From positions 49,517 through 113,516 of the forward strand of contig JAXGGA010002846.1 in the NCBI GenBank assembly GCA_038373865.1: a stretch of DNA of 64,000 bases. Reading direction: 5' to 3'. This document shows positions 49,401-53,377 of the stretch, one piece after another (within the stretch, counting starts at the first letter, position 1; every line of letters starts with the position of its first letter). The translations under genes and the position numbers were made by a program. A model generated the notes under the pieces. It was not told the origin of the DNA, did not search any database, and saw only the letters and a list, made by a program, of their open reading frames with translations. Source of the stretch: Uloborus plumipes (taxonomy: Eukaryota; Arthropoda; Arachnida; Araneae; Uloboridae).

Positions 49401-51813
49401 GAGAAAAAAGAATAAAACATTAAAAATTAATACTGAAAGTATCAACCGAAATTTAATAATTTTCCAATGGTATATGGAGAAAATTTTACACCGATTTTAA
49501 GTATTCATTCAGTGTTAGGCTTGATAATGTTTAAGATGATAAAAAAAAAAAAAAAAAGCTGATCTTTTTAAATTCTTTGTTTATTTCTCAGCAAGACACT
49601 ACTTGTTACCCTTCTGATATCCAAATCGGAATTACTGACCTTTTTCATAGGTAATTAAATATAAGAGCTTACTTCAACAGAAAGTCACCTTAATTTATAG
49701 AAATTTGGAAATTTGTAACAACATTTTTTTTTTCTCCACATTTATGCACTTTAGCCGTCTGATGCTGTCGTAGATTTGGCTAAAAATACGCTTCAAAACA
49801 AATATTTTTTGTTATGAATGCAAAAAAAAATCGAAATATCGTTGAATATTAATTGATTGCACTTAAAACAGTTAAACTTCTTAGGATTTTCAAAAACTAA
49901 TCCTAAAATTAAAAACTTCGTAAAAGAAGGCAGACTCATAAACCACATTAAGTACAGACTGTTTAATTTTTAGAATAGAACGTTTGATGTTATTTGTTTC
50001 TATTTTCAGTATAAGCCAACTGACAGAATCTATAAAAATGTTTACTAACGATAACTCTTAAATTCGGACCTGTTTGATCTTTATTATCATTTAGATTTAA
50101 ATTACTCAGATTTACGAGAAAAAATGTTTCATTTGAGTAAGAATTACATAATCAGCCAGCATAAAATCTATTTTTTAACTTAAAAAAAATCAGTTTGTTG
50201 TAAAAATACAATGTGGCACGCTGAGTTTTTTCTCTCCAGATAGTGGCACTCTTCCTAAAAAGGTTGGCCACCCCTGACGTAGAGCTATACAATCCATATC
50301 ACGATCAATTGCAGAAATGGGTGACAATAACGATTTTCGTTCCTAAACATGGCTGACAACAAGGGATTACATGCAAAGATTTTATCATAATTACTCTTCA
50401 AGCTCACGAGTAAGCTAAATTTTATTCATTAACTATTTATGTTATTCTTTAAGATAAATTGATTTTTGTCTAAACAGTATTTTTAAAGCGGACATCTATC
50501 TAGAATGTAACTTGAATTTTTTGTTGATTATCTCTGTGCAATTAATGCTCCTCAATTAATCCTAACTAGGCATTTTATGTCTTTGTAGTACTAAAAGAAT
50601 CATAAGTTTAAAAATAAATCAAATATCACACCATATTTTTATCAAACCCACTTCTATTAAGTATAAATAATAATAATAAGAAGAAGATGAAGAAGAAGAA
50701 AAAAATTAATATTGATCGCACAAAAATTCAATTAAAATAAATTTGAAAAATTTTCAATTTCAATAAATTAAGTTATAACTAAGTGATTAACACTTTTTTG
50801 AAGTTTACAAGCTAAAATGAAACATCAAATTTAAGATGTAAAGTTTAATGTAAAGTTAATGTAGATATTTTCATTAAATACAATTAAATTGCAATTAGAA
50901 TAAACAAAAACATCTTCATTGAATTTCCGATCATGTGTCAGCCTTAAAAAAATTCTTCAGCTAGAAAAATAATCAATATTGAAGAATAACAGAAATAGTT
51001 TAAGAATGAAATTTAATTCGTGAATTTGAAGTGAAAAAATAAATAAATAAATAAATAAAGCACCTTGCATAGAGATTGTCATGACAAGAAAATGCCAAGA
51101 TCTTGATAGTTTCTTGTTATAACAATCTTTATGCAAGATTACAAAAGCAATATCATCTTGCATAAAGATTGTCATGACAAGAAAATGTCAAGATCTTGAT
51201 ATTTTCTTGTTATAACAATCTTTATGCAAGATTGCACATCAAGAAAATAACAACCTATCTTGTAATTTTCTTGATATTTAGTTGCATGCTTGTCAGACAA
51301 TCTTGTGGCAAGACTCTGACAATCAAAAATCAGTAATATAACAATCTTGAGGCAAGATTGATGCAAGATTGCCTTCTTGACACGTCAATCTTGATGCAGT
51401 CTTGAGGCGAGAAATTTTGCTTGCTGGGATGTAATGTGGTCTCTTTTATTGTTTAACATACTGTTATTATTGTATAAAGTTAACATACTGTTAATAACAT
51501 ACTGTTATTATTGTATAAAGTTGTTGTTTAAATAGTATGTAGTATATTGTGAGCAATTTTATTGCAGTTTATAAACAGTGAAAGCTCAGTGACAAGCAGC
51601 AAGTCGGCTTCTTCTTCGGAGGATGAGGACAACAGACTTCCAGTTCTTTCAAAAACAGAATTGAAATATAGAATCTCCATTTTAGAAGCTAACCTAGTGA
51701 TGCAAATTAAACGAAACAAGCTTTTGCAAGAATGCAATAGGAAGTTGCAACAGGAAGTTGAAAAGTTAAGATCTGATGGATCAAAAGCAAAAAGTCGATT
51801 ATTAAAAAAATAA
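10375..51813 (+). CDS. THAP domain-containing protein, six coding exons
   Basis: Exons 10375-10445, 17697-17913, 22463-22588, 31682-31822, 40259-40330 and 51568-51813 (stop TAA 51811-51813) join to a 290-residue protein. THAP domains are C2CH zinc-binding, sequence-specific DNA-binding modules, so a nuclear DNA-binding regulator is expected. Residues 1-90 form the domain: C4, C9, C59 and H62 give C-X4-C-X49-C-X2-H; P26, W35, the CSKHF motif at 59-63 and AVPEIF at 82-87 (the family AVPxIF box) are all present. Residues about 97-200 are acidic and Ser/Asn-rich with no recognised fold. Residues about 238-280 form a Leu/Lys/Glu/Gln coiled coil, common in THAP proteins for dimerisation. No [DE]HxY HCF-1-binding motif was seen. 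Intron 1 has phase 2; all later introns have phase 0, so an additional phase-0 exon could have been missed. Orthology to a numbered THAP gene cannot be assigned. Confidence 0.9.
10446..11290. other. Unannotated start of THAP intron 1
   Basis: No recognisable coding or repeat structure beyond poly-T runs (10631-10648). AT-rich intronic sequence. Confidence 0.55.
11373..12864 (-). CDS. CR1 ORF2, C-terminal half: reverse transcriptase
   Basis: Continues ORF2 after the hAT-like insertion: [57 protein letters not shown], ending [11 protein letters not shown]. All RT motifs are intact, and apart from the insertion ORF2 is uninterrupted. The first ATG after the break is at 12830, but that is not a natural start. 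Confidence 0.93.
12873..14495. mobile_element. hAT-like nonautonomous transposon inserted in CR1 ORF2
   Basis: Exact 8-bp duplication TCCTCAAG at 12865-12872 and 14496-14503. Ends CAGTGCTCGAAATTAGCGGT and ...CTAATTTCGACCTCTG are imperfect inverted repeats. An 8-bp duplication with CAG...CTG ends indicates hAT. The interior holds a GC-richer block (12960-13265), long C and G homopolymers (13736-13768, 14250-14260) and no hAT transposase. Confidence 0.88.
14480..15772 (-). CDS. CR1 ORF2, N-terminal half: AP-type endonuclease
   Basis: APE-type endonuclease that nicks the target for target-primed reverse transcription. Motifs: LKVLYTNARSIRNK, TEIWATK (catalytic Glu), GKRGGGVLFYVRD, NIYRPP, GDFNFPGIDWN, and SDHNSIRF (catalytic Asp-His). 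The first ATG in this frame is at 15751, but the frame stays open without ATG up to the ORF1 stop near 15912. The frame ends in the hAT-like insertion after QATLQLED; the RT half resumes at 12864. Confidence 0.92.
   Translation of the reverse strand: MNKSKLGMLKVLYTNARSIRNKMEELKSIIIDEKLDIIRVTEIWATKNDDDLLCIAGYNLFRQDRAGKRGGGVLFYVRDTLTCNELAINDKPNDIDMVWLELMSSKGKKLRLGNIYRPPNLSQGQDEEMYRIIRDMSSKGPVIIMGDFNFPGIDWNNSYPNNSKEEEFLKVIGDCFLDQVVSGGTRQDAVLDLVFCNVEGSVQALCVGEHIGDSDHNSIRFGIKFDMHKDKNFRIVPNFRNTDFVALRQSLKTVFSSGLDNSEVNLQWTEFKEKLAKTVGDYVPFRRKGVNTKIWPMWFTRETKDALNRKQAAFRQLKETGHSADRLQYCEARRSFKYLVRFQKRELEQKLADNIDRNPKGFFAYANSGKVRNSQIGPLADEHGNLIQNDGDIANVLNDFFSSVFNDNCISTVDTSKTQATLQLEDRGRN
15907..16755 (-). 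CDS. CR1 ORF1: PHD-like zinc finger plus SGNH esterase
   Basis: 282 residues from a true ATG at 16755. Residues 19-48 have WISCDLCHMFC...YICTKC, a PHD-like Cys-rich finger. Residues about 118-280 are an SGNH hydrolase/esterase: GDSMVREV (nucleophile Ser125), GTNDVG (block III GxND) and GRDGLHLS (DxxH). PHD and esterase domains in ORF1 are a known feature of CR1/L2-type elements and may help RNP assembly or membrane interaction. The stop TAA is preceded by A AAA AAC, a -1 slippery heptamer in the correct register. Confidence 0.9.
   Translation of the reverse strand: MGVICIWKEVKSGKGSNRWISCDLCHMFCQYEGKEESISELDYICTKCAELSELKHSMTILQAQIALGCGIEEDEISTPDGKGEITKKDVGISCELVSRDVPEVKGEVISKETDWEMKGVILGDSMVREVGNSIGRVKRKVARCCLPGARVKDVNKVAEKKGTFHKEDIVTLWVGTNDVGHSNNEEFRKEWNSLLDKATNCSTSVQVVGLLPRYGVHRSWWNQRARCMNLLLKEICQKRGVRFVDVWSHCKRDWIGRDGLHLSSIGVKMVSGLVLEASESKN
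15910..15917 (-). promoter_or_regulatory. Candidate -1 ribosomal frameshift heptamer of the CR1 element
   Basis: On the minus strand ORF1 ends TCA AAA AAC TAA. A AAA AAC fits X XXY YYZ in the right register immediately before the stop. After a -1 slip the reading CTA AGT TGG AAT GGG continues without a stop into the endonuclease frame. Confidence 0.55.
16800..17696. other. End of THAP intron 1 with a solo repeat fragment
   Basis: Mostly AT-rich single-copy-looking sequence. From 17047 a stretch AGGGTTTGCCAATATATATC and following bases resembles the left end of the hAT-like element at 30393, but no right end was found, so it is a truncated fragment. Nothing coding. Confidence 0.5.
17697..17913 (+). 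CDS. THAP gene coding exon 2 (rest of THAP domain)
   Basis: Acceptor CTTTTTTTAG (ending 17696) and donor GTAAGC at 17914; 217 bp. The correct frame reads FPKDPNLRNLWVRAVCRKD, then SRLCSKHFAEDMF, then KNAVPEIFDAVPKHLQM, which is unmistakably a THAP domain. A longer open frame over the same bases (17681-17917) is the wrong frame. Confidence 0.94.
18145..18289. mobile_element. Short TA-flanked MITE
   Basis: TA, then CCGTAGTTTTTGCCGTATAA, with complement TTATACGGCGAAAAATACGG at the right, then TA (18290-18291). 145 bp with an internal GTGCGTCTTATAC/GTATAAGACGCAC pair. TA-duplicating Tc1/mariner or pogo type; no coding capacity. Confidence 0.8.
18430..18500. repeat. Fragment resembling a pogo-like MITE end
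   Basis: CGAGTTTTCGAGATAACAAG and TCTAGATATC segments resemble the sub-terminal motifs of the element at 19231-19722 (TCGAGATA...). No complete pair of ends was found. Confidence 0.35.
19231..19722. mobile_element. Pogo-like MITE (TCGAGATA type)
   Basis: Starts CAGTCAAACCTGTCTATCTC after TA and ends TTCGAGATAAACAGGCTCCACTG-like (19722) followed by AA, a decayed TA. TCGAGATA/TATCTCGAA motifs repeat several times inside. 492 bp, no transposase. Confidence 0.78.
19936..20100 (-). mobile_element. CR1 3'-end fragment
   Basis: Matches the 3' UTR and last codons of the CR1 copies (ACAAATACAAATGCGACAAC, CTCTTCCGGTAAACTATT). About 165 bp, severely 5'-truncated, same orientation as copy 2. Confidence 0.85.
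20101..20817. other. Unannotated THAP intron 2 sequence
   Basis: AT-rich; no paired termini, domains or tandem repeats were recognised. Confidence 0.5.
20818..20993. mobile_element. Pogo-like MITE (CCCCGCTTAA type)
   Basis: Left GTCGTCCCCGCTTAATCGGG and right TTCGTTTAAGCGGGGCCGAC are inverted; internal ACCCCGCTAAAT motifs. It resembles the 166-bp element at 37608-37773. A Tc1-like element begins about ten bases past its right end. Confidence 0.75.
21003..22221 (-). mobile_element. Tc1-like DNA transposon with perfect short TIRs
   Basis: TIRs of at least 27 bp, beginning CACTGAAGTGACAAAAGTCA (21003) and ending as the exact complement at 22221, flanked by TA (21001-21002 and 22222-22223). 1219 bp. 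It encodes one transposase on the minus strand with a single frameshift. Intact ends suggest a recent insertion. Confidence 0.95.
21034..22081 (-). pseudogene. Tc1-like transposase with one frameshift
   Basis: Starts at 22081. An N-terminal paired-like HTH region (LTDFERGMLVGARRMGHAIS...STVSRVCREY) is followed by a GRPP hook, a second HTH, then the DDE domain: WSDESRF (first Asp), IFMDDNAPCH (second Asp) and SPDMNPIEHLWD (Glu), a DD34E spacing typical of Tc1. The frame breaks near 21301-21305: reading ...TTVRKLV stops, while the other frame gives NWFEENSGQF. One extra A in the run AAA within CGCAAATTGG explains it. Otherwise complete to the C-terminus at 21034. Confidence 0.93.
22463..22588 (+). 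CDS. THAP gene coding exon 3 (linker)
   Basis: Acceptor TTTAATTTTTAG (ending 22462) and donor GTAAGT at 22589; 42 codons, phase 0 on both sides, no stop. It encodes KVEKFEVVESNHMDNSQSAK and ends DLSQNNSEDCSSS. Low-complexity, acidic and Ser/Asn-rich, with no recognised domain. It is assigned by strand, splice sites, phase and composition. Confidence 0.78.
23554..24364 (-). mobile_element. Nonautonomous Helitron, copy A
   Basis: On the minus strand it starts TCTACTTATATTAAAAACTG (24364) after host A and ends with the hairpin CTAGCTGCCCTGGCAGCTAG (23573-23554) before host T. A TC start, a 3' hairpin ending in CTAG and insertion between A and T are Helitron hallmarks. A second start-like sequence TCTACTTAATCAAAAACTGA lies inside at 23935. 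It lies within the 3.8 kb transposon. Tandem GAAAGATA repeats follow the 5' end. Confidence 0.82.
25308..25597 (-). mobile_element. tRNA-derived SINE, copy 1
   Basis: Exact 14-bp duplication AATGAGCTGCCTCT at 25294-25307 and 25598-25611. On the minus strand the head has an A-box-like TGGCCCGATCGGTAAGG and a B box GGTTCGAACCC, followed by a tRNA-unrelated body shared with the two other copies in the window. 290 bp. Confidence 0.93.
26061..26500 (+). repeat. Tandem duplication, 239-bp period
   Basis: ATGACTGACGCTGAACTGTA starts at 26064 and again at 26303. About 197 bp is repeated almost exactly, joined by a 40-bp spacer containing ACGAAA repeats. It duplicates the SHTQ...VKL part of the transposon protein; the two copies differ at a few positions. 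Confidence 0.88.
27230..28018. other. Unannotated THAP intron 3 sequence
   Basis: No termini or conserved domains were found. An open frame at 27431-27673 has no family signature. A C-rich block lies at 27455-27490. Confidence 0.5.
28033..28309 (-). mobile_element. tRNA-derived SINE, copy 2
   Basis: Near-exact 14-bp duplication AATCACTCTTGGCT (28019-28032) and AACCACTCTTGGCT (28310-28323). Same body as copy 1 (GGAGGACTTTGTGACCACGA, TTTTTGATCGGCTGGGATCG). The B box GATCGAACCCG is slightly decayed. Minus strand. Confidence 0.9.
28689..29932. repeat. Palindromic dispersed repeat (AACCGACTTC ends), copy 1
   Basis: Starts AACCGACTTCAGTTGG and ends GAAGTCGGTT. The first about 115 bp (28689-28803) reappear inverted at 29388-29502 (GCGCCGACTTCAAAACTTAT), making a long hairpin with a roughly 585-bp loop that contains a 32-bp tandem array. 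A related copy is at 58376-59702. No transposase. Confidence 0.75.
28944..29120 (+). repeat. 32-bp tandem repeat array
   Basis: Units of about 32 bp with the core GACCCTTCACAAAATTCAGT, then CACTCCAAAAGG or CACTCAAAAAGG, four nearly perfect copies and one or two decayed copies. The apparent open frame over it (28760-29137) is a by-product of a repeat without stops. Confidence 0.9.
30311..30345 (+). mobile_element. Tiny CR1 3'-end fragment
   Basis: AGCCTAGAGCCTGTTGCTAG followed by TCATCACATTTGTA matches the CR1 3' UTR just before the tail. It is only about 35 bp. Confidence 0.55.
30393..31529. mobile_element. hAT-like MITE with a CR1 insertion
   Basis: Exact 8-bp duplication GATGCCAC (30385-30392, 31530-31537); ends CAGGGTTTGCCGATATAGAT and ...TTTTCGAACCCTG. 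Sub-terminal ATATATC/TCATGATAT repeats. The middle is occupied by the CR1 piece at 30752-31382. No transposase. Confidence 0.9.
30752..31382 (+). mobile_element. CR1 fragment, copy 4, internally deleted
   Basis: Begins within the RT palm (AAGTGGGGTTTCCCCAAGGA), keeps the FADD box (frame 30807-31163), then has a small insertion at AATAGAAAATAG and a deletion joining the thumb region (31310) directly to the 3' UTR. It ends with TATTTGTATA. Clearly older than copies 1 and 2. Confidence 0.9.
31682..31822 (+). CDS. THAP gene coding exon 4 (acidic linker)
   Basis: Acceptor with a strong pyrimidine tract, TTTCCTTTTTTCCTTAG (ending 31681), and donor GTGTGTG at 31823; 47 codons, phase 0 on both sides. 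It encodes RFENQECLEKSPSFSYEESY followed by an acidic VSESEEPTSAE stretch and a Leu-rich end, LNFVKALLNK. It is GC-richer than the flanking intron. Assigned by splice sites, phase and context. Confidence 0.78.
31823..32540. other. Unannotated start of THAP intron 4
   Basis: Strongly AT-rich with poly-A/T runs; no paired ends or coding signal were recognised. Confidence 0.5.
32541..32605. repeat. Solo end of the GATTTAAATC repeat
   Basis: CAGGGGATTTAAATCAATTG followed by ATTTAAATCAC resembles the inner termini of the element at 32862-33896. No matching right end, so a fragment or the remains of an older copy. Confidence 0.45.
32862..33896. mobile_element. hAT-like MITE with TTTAAATC sub-terminal repeats
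   Basis: Exact 8-bp duplication TATATAAC (32854-32861, 33897-33904); ends CAGGGTGTAAAAA and ...GTTGACACCCTG. Sub-terminal TGATTTAAATC is repeated many times on both sides. No transposase. Confidence 0.85.
33986..34786 (+). mobile_element. Nonautonomous Helitron, copy B
   Basis: Starts TCTACTTATATTAAAAACTG after host A (33985) and ends with the hairpin CTAGCTGCCCTGGCAGCTAG (34767-34786) before host T. Same family and length (801 versus 811 bp) as copy A, on the opposite strand, and it likewise has a second start-like sequence TCTACTTAAATTAAAAACTG at 34398. Confidence 0.83.
34787..35510. other. Unannotated THAP intron 4 sequence
   Basis: No elements recognised. CCAACGTTAAATAAGCACAA (35251-35270) resembles part of a hairpin at 39690-39757. 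Confidence 0.45.
35513..35753. mobile_element. Short TA-flanked MITE
   Basis: TACTGCCGTGCTAAG at the left and TTAGCACGGCAGTA at the right, with TA on both sides (35511-35512, 35754-35755). CAAAAGT/ACTTTTG also pair. 241 bp. Confidence 0.8.
35762..35905. mobile_element. Short PIF/Harbinger-like MITE
   Basis: GGGCCATGCTTCACATCGAC and its imperfect complement TGATGTGGAGTATGGCCC, flanked by TTA on both sides (35759-35761, 35906-35908). A 3-bp TTA duplication with GGGC ends fits Harbinger. 144 bp. It begins a few bases after the previous MITE. Confidence 0.7.
36129..36324. mobile_element. hAT-like MITE inside the nest
   Basis: Exact 8-bp duplication CCCCAGAT (36121-36128, 36325-36332). Ends CAGGCGCGGATCCAG and CTGGATCCGCCCTTG. 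196 bp with long C runs. Confidence 0.92.
36680..37364. mobile_element. TA-flanked MITE (CCGTAAAGTCAGGTTAC ends) in the nest
   Basis: CCGTAAAGTCAGGTTACTTG and the complement ATGTAACCTGACTTTACGG at 37364, with TA on both sides. Inner IR GATAAAATCTAGG/CCAGATTTTATC. It is split by the hAT-like element at 36726-37172. Confidence 0.85.
36726..37172. mobile_element. hAT-like MITE at the innermost layer
   Basis: Exact 8-bp duplication GAGCCCAT (36718-36725, 37173-37180). Ends CAGTGGCATATCCAGG and CCTGGATACGCCACTG. 447 bp, no transposase. Confidence 0.94.
37608..37773. mobile_element. Pogo-like MITE (CCGCTTAA type) in the nest
   Basis: TA, CAGTCGGCCCGCTTAAACGG ... GATTAAGCGGGGCCTACAG, TA. 166 bp with inner ATTCGATTAAGCGGGG repeats. 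Same family as 20818-20993. Confidence 0.85.
37961..39689. other. Unannotated THAP intron 4 sequence
   Basis: AT-rich; open frames at 38424-38729 and 39477-39683 show no family features and lack convincing splice context. No TIR pairs found. Confidence 0.5.
39690..39757. repeat. Short hairpin
   Basis: TATGAAGTTTTAATCCAACA and its complement GTTGGATTAAAACTTCATA, separated by about 30 bp that also holds AATGTTGGATT. A snap-back sequence of unknown origin. Confidence 0.75.
40259..40330 (+). CDS. THAP gene coding exon 5 (small)
   Basis: Acceptor CATATTATTTCAG (ending 40258) and donor GTATGT at 40331; 72 bp, 24 codons, phase 0 on both sides, ending ...QYDDILFQAH. A short exon supported mainly by two good splice sites and an open phase-compatible frame, so it is the least certain of the six. 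Skipping it would keep the frame. Confidence 0.65.
40451..40771. mobile_element. piggyBac-type MITE
   Basis: TTAA, CCCTTTATGCCCCGACGCG ... TTTGGCACATAAAGGG, TTAA (40447-40450, 40772-40775). 321 bp, no transposase. It lies 120 bp after THAP exon 5. Confidence 0.85.
40962..41112. mobile_element. Decayed piggyBac-type MITE
   Basis: TTAA then CCTTTTGGATCCGGGC at the left and CCCGGCTCCAAAGGG at the right; the right TTAA has decayed to TTCG. GGAGCCGGG/GGATCCGGG are the matching sub-ends. Confidence 0.6.
41313..42875. mobile_element. Foldback (long-TIR) Tc1/mariner-type element
   Basis: TA, CACTAGGTGGCCAAAAGTAT ... ATACTTTTGGCCACCTAGTG, TA. The arms (about 41313-41993 and 42194-42875) are near-identical inverted copies of about 680 bp around a roughly 200-bp centre. 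Mirror-image 74-codon frames (41769-41993 minus, 42195-42419 plus) are the same arm sequence read twice. The centre has another CCAAAAGTATCCGGACACCC (42117-42136). Confidence 0.92.
42878..44100. other. Unannotated THAP intron 5 sequence
   Basis: AT-rich with a (GT)n run at about 43901-43916 followed by poly-T. No element ends or coding exons were recognised. Confidence 0.5.
44104..44865. repeat. Double inverted repeat
   Basis: Outer arms 44151-44280 and about 44716-44860 are inverted copies (GCAATACACCGCCAGCTCGG / AACCGAGTTGGCGGTGTACT; GCAAAAATCCTCTTATAGAG / CTATAAGAGGATTTTTGCCT). Between them 44534-44715 is itself a palindrome of about 75-bp arms (TTAAGGCAGAGCTCGGGTAT / ATACCCGAGCTCTGCCTTAA). 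The left flank AATAAAGCAGTGAGTAACCG (44108-44127) recurs inverted at about 58050-58069. Confidence 0.85.
44866..45580. other. Unannotated THAP intron 5 sequence
   Basis: Nothing recognised; AT-rich. Confidence 0.45.
46235..46954. mobile_element. TA-flanked MITE (GGCATGCC type) inside the mariner remnant
   Basis: TA, CCGTATTGCCCAGCATTAGC ... GCATGCCGGATAATGCGAGG...CCATATT-type end, TA. Sub-terminal CCGGCATGCCGG palindromes occur at both ends. 720 bp; it interrupts mariner just before TGDK. Confidence 0.8.
47175..47610. other. Unidentified insertion in the mariner remnant
   Basis: Separates the mariner FGIAGHVPTV block from the RTVNSE block, which are adjacent in the family. It contains a G-rich run at 47559-47569. 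No clear ends, so it may be more than one event. Confidence 0.4.
48474..50276. mobile_element. hAT-like element, 1.8 kb, no intact transposase
   Basis: Exact 8-bp duplication ACGTAGAG (48466-48473, 50277-50284). Ends CAGTGGTGGCCAACCCGCGG and AGGTTGGCCACCCCTG; sub-terminal TGTGGCACG occurs at both ends. The interior is AT-rich with stops in all frames; no catalytic motif could be read. Confidence 0.93.
50285..51061. other. Central part of the CAAGATTG-rich repeat, AT-rich
   Basis: No coding signal. Microsatellites: AATAATAATAAGAAGAAG around 50668-50700 and (AAAT)n at 51037-51058. Confidence 0.5.
51568..51813 (+). CDS. THAP gene last coding exon (C-terminal coiled coil)
   Basis: Acceptor CAATTTTATTGCAG (ending 51567). 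It reads FINSESSVTSSKSASSSEDE, then a heptad-like helix from LSKTELKYRISILEANLVMQ through KRNKLLQECNRKLQQEVEKL, then a basic tail SKAKSRLLKK and TAA. An AATAAA overlaps the stop (51809-51814) and another lies at 51980-51985; the latter is the more plausible poly(A) signal. Confidence 0.85.
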   Translation, partial: FINSESSVTSSKSASSSEDEDNRLPVLSKTELKYRISILEANLVMQIKRNKLLQECNRKLQQEVEKLRSDGSKAKSRLLKK

Positions 51814-51979
51814 ATACATTAAAAAAAGCTGCTTTGATACTTTTTTCTCATCCTGGATATTAGATCTCTGCAATTGATCTGGCATGCATATAGTATTTGC
51901 TCAACTGAAATATGATTGTAAATTGAAAGGGTGTATCATCATCTGAGATTCGAAAACGACTATTGAATTAATAGCCATT

Positions 51980-51985
51980 AATAAA
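51980..51985 (+). promoter_or_regulatory. Candidate poly(A) signal of the THAP gene
   Basis: AATAAA 167 bp downstream of the stop codon, before the first CR1 fragment at 52021. This would give a short 3' UTR. Inferred from position only. Confidence 0.45.
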
Positions 51986-52020
51986 ACTTTATAAGTCACA
52001 CAAAAGGTTTTGTTATAGAT

Positions 52021-52470
52021 GCAACAACCAACAACAGGCTCTGGGCCCAGCTAGGTTGGTCCTGGTCCAATTATAGTTTCCAATAAGGATCAATGGCCCT
52101 TTTGAAGCTATCCACTCCCTTGCTTATTACGAAACCTCTTCTGGTAAGTTATTCCAGGTGCCCACATAGCTTAAAACAATGTGCTCTTGTCCTGACCAGG
52201 ACCAACCTAGCTGGGCCCAGCTAGGTTGGTCCTGGTCAAATTATAGTCCCCAATGAAGATCAATGGCCCTTTTGAAGCTATTCACTCCCTTGCTTATTAC
52301 GCGACCTTTTCTGGTAAGTTGTTCCAGGTAAGTTCTGATAAGTTGTCCAATGTCCTCTTGTCCTGCGTTCCTGAAGAAACTTTAAACCAGTAACATCTTT
52401 CAGTTTGATAAATTTAAACAACTGAATCACATCTCCTCTGACTCTCCTTTGTTCAAGAGTATCATACATG
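52021..52470 (-). mobile_element. Two CR1 3'-end fragments around a perfect palindrome
   Basis: Two copies of the CR1 3' UTR and last codons (52021-52193 and 52214-52470, both minus sense, AATTATAGT...AATGGCCCTTTTGAAGCTAT) join at a perfect 44-bp palindrome (52194-52237, GACCAGGACCAACCTAGCTG...). The second copy extends into the RT C-terminus ([18 protein letters not shown]). Confidence 0.85.
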
Positions 52471-52739
52471 TGATCCTTCAACCAATTGGCGGAAATCAGC
52501 CAATTTGATTGGCAAAACATAGTTCTGTCCTTATACCAATCTGCCTTAAAAAAATTTCCATCCGCTCTAAAATTTTCATTCCATTTAAAATTTCCACGAA
52601 CTTTAGACGAAGATAATGGATGGAGATCTACCAAGCTTTAAAAAGGGAGCATTTTTTGCTTGCTTAGTTTTGGTTTCAGCAAGGATCATTTGCCGTTCAG
52701 GATTTAGATTCCAATTTCGGTGAAGTTAAAAGAAATTTG

Positions 52740-53377
52740 TGTTGATTTAGGGATTTCAATTGAAAGAAGAATCCGAAAAAAAATTAGAAATTTGAAGAAG
52801 GTTCTCAAGACGCAGGATTAACACACGAATCAGAGCTGACGAAGGAAATGTTTTGCTCATTGGACCGAATAATACAAGAAATAACATTGAGGTTCTTGCA
52901 TGATCTTGCTAAAAGATATTCTTTCCTAACACCAGAAAATCTTTTAGATGAAAATATGAGTACAATCTTGAAGAGCATAGTGACATTAATAAAGAACAGT
53001 TTCTTATTGAAAGAAAAAGACTGCTAAGTTTTATGATTGTTGATTGCAACTGAAAATCAAAAGAAAACTTGGGAGGAAAACAAAATTCCTCTAGAATTGT
53101 TGCAATTCATATGTAAATATAGACTAGAAAACTCCGTTCCCAACATAGCTATATTGTTAAGAATTTTTTTAACAATTGCAATCAGTGTAGCTAGTTGCGA
53201 ACGGAGTTTTTCTAAGCTTAAACTAATGAAAAATTATCTTAGGTACAGAATGAGTGACTTGACGCTCAGGAACTTATCTATACTTTCAATAGAGCATCAA
53301 TTAACAAATGAATTAGATTTTCAAACCGTAATTAATGATTTCGCAAGTAAAAAAGCCAGAAAAATTTATTTTTAAAT
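52740..53377 (+). pseudogene. hAT-family transposase C-terminal fragment (ZMYM1-like dimerisation domain)
   Basis: From 52790 one frame reads THESELTKEMFCSLDRIIQE...LRFLHDLAKRYSFLTPENLL, broken by stops near 53023-53035, then an open frame 53037-53375 with PNIAILLRIFLTIAISVASC, ERSFSKLKLMKNYLR and LRNLSILSIEH. The S-C-E-R-S-F-S-K-L-K and L..L..LSI motifs define the hATC dimerisation region of KAT/ZMYM-like transposases. Catalytic parts are absent. It lies 1-1.5 kb downstream of the THAP gene. Confidence 0.88.

Larger units (their letters stand above)
48056..51432. repeat. CAAGATTG-rich repeat element split by a hAT-like element
   Basis: Left arm 48056-48245 and right arm about 51062-51432 are full of CAAGATT/AATCTTG in both orientations (for example TTATAACAATCTTGCATA, AAGATTGTCATGACAAGAAA). 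In the right arm a 72-bp unit is present twice (51068-51140, 51163-51234), each internally palindromic. Possible ends are TTACATCC at the left and GGATGTAA at the right. The middle holds the hAT-like element 48474-50276. Confidence 0.6.
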
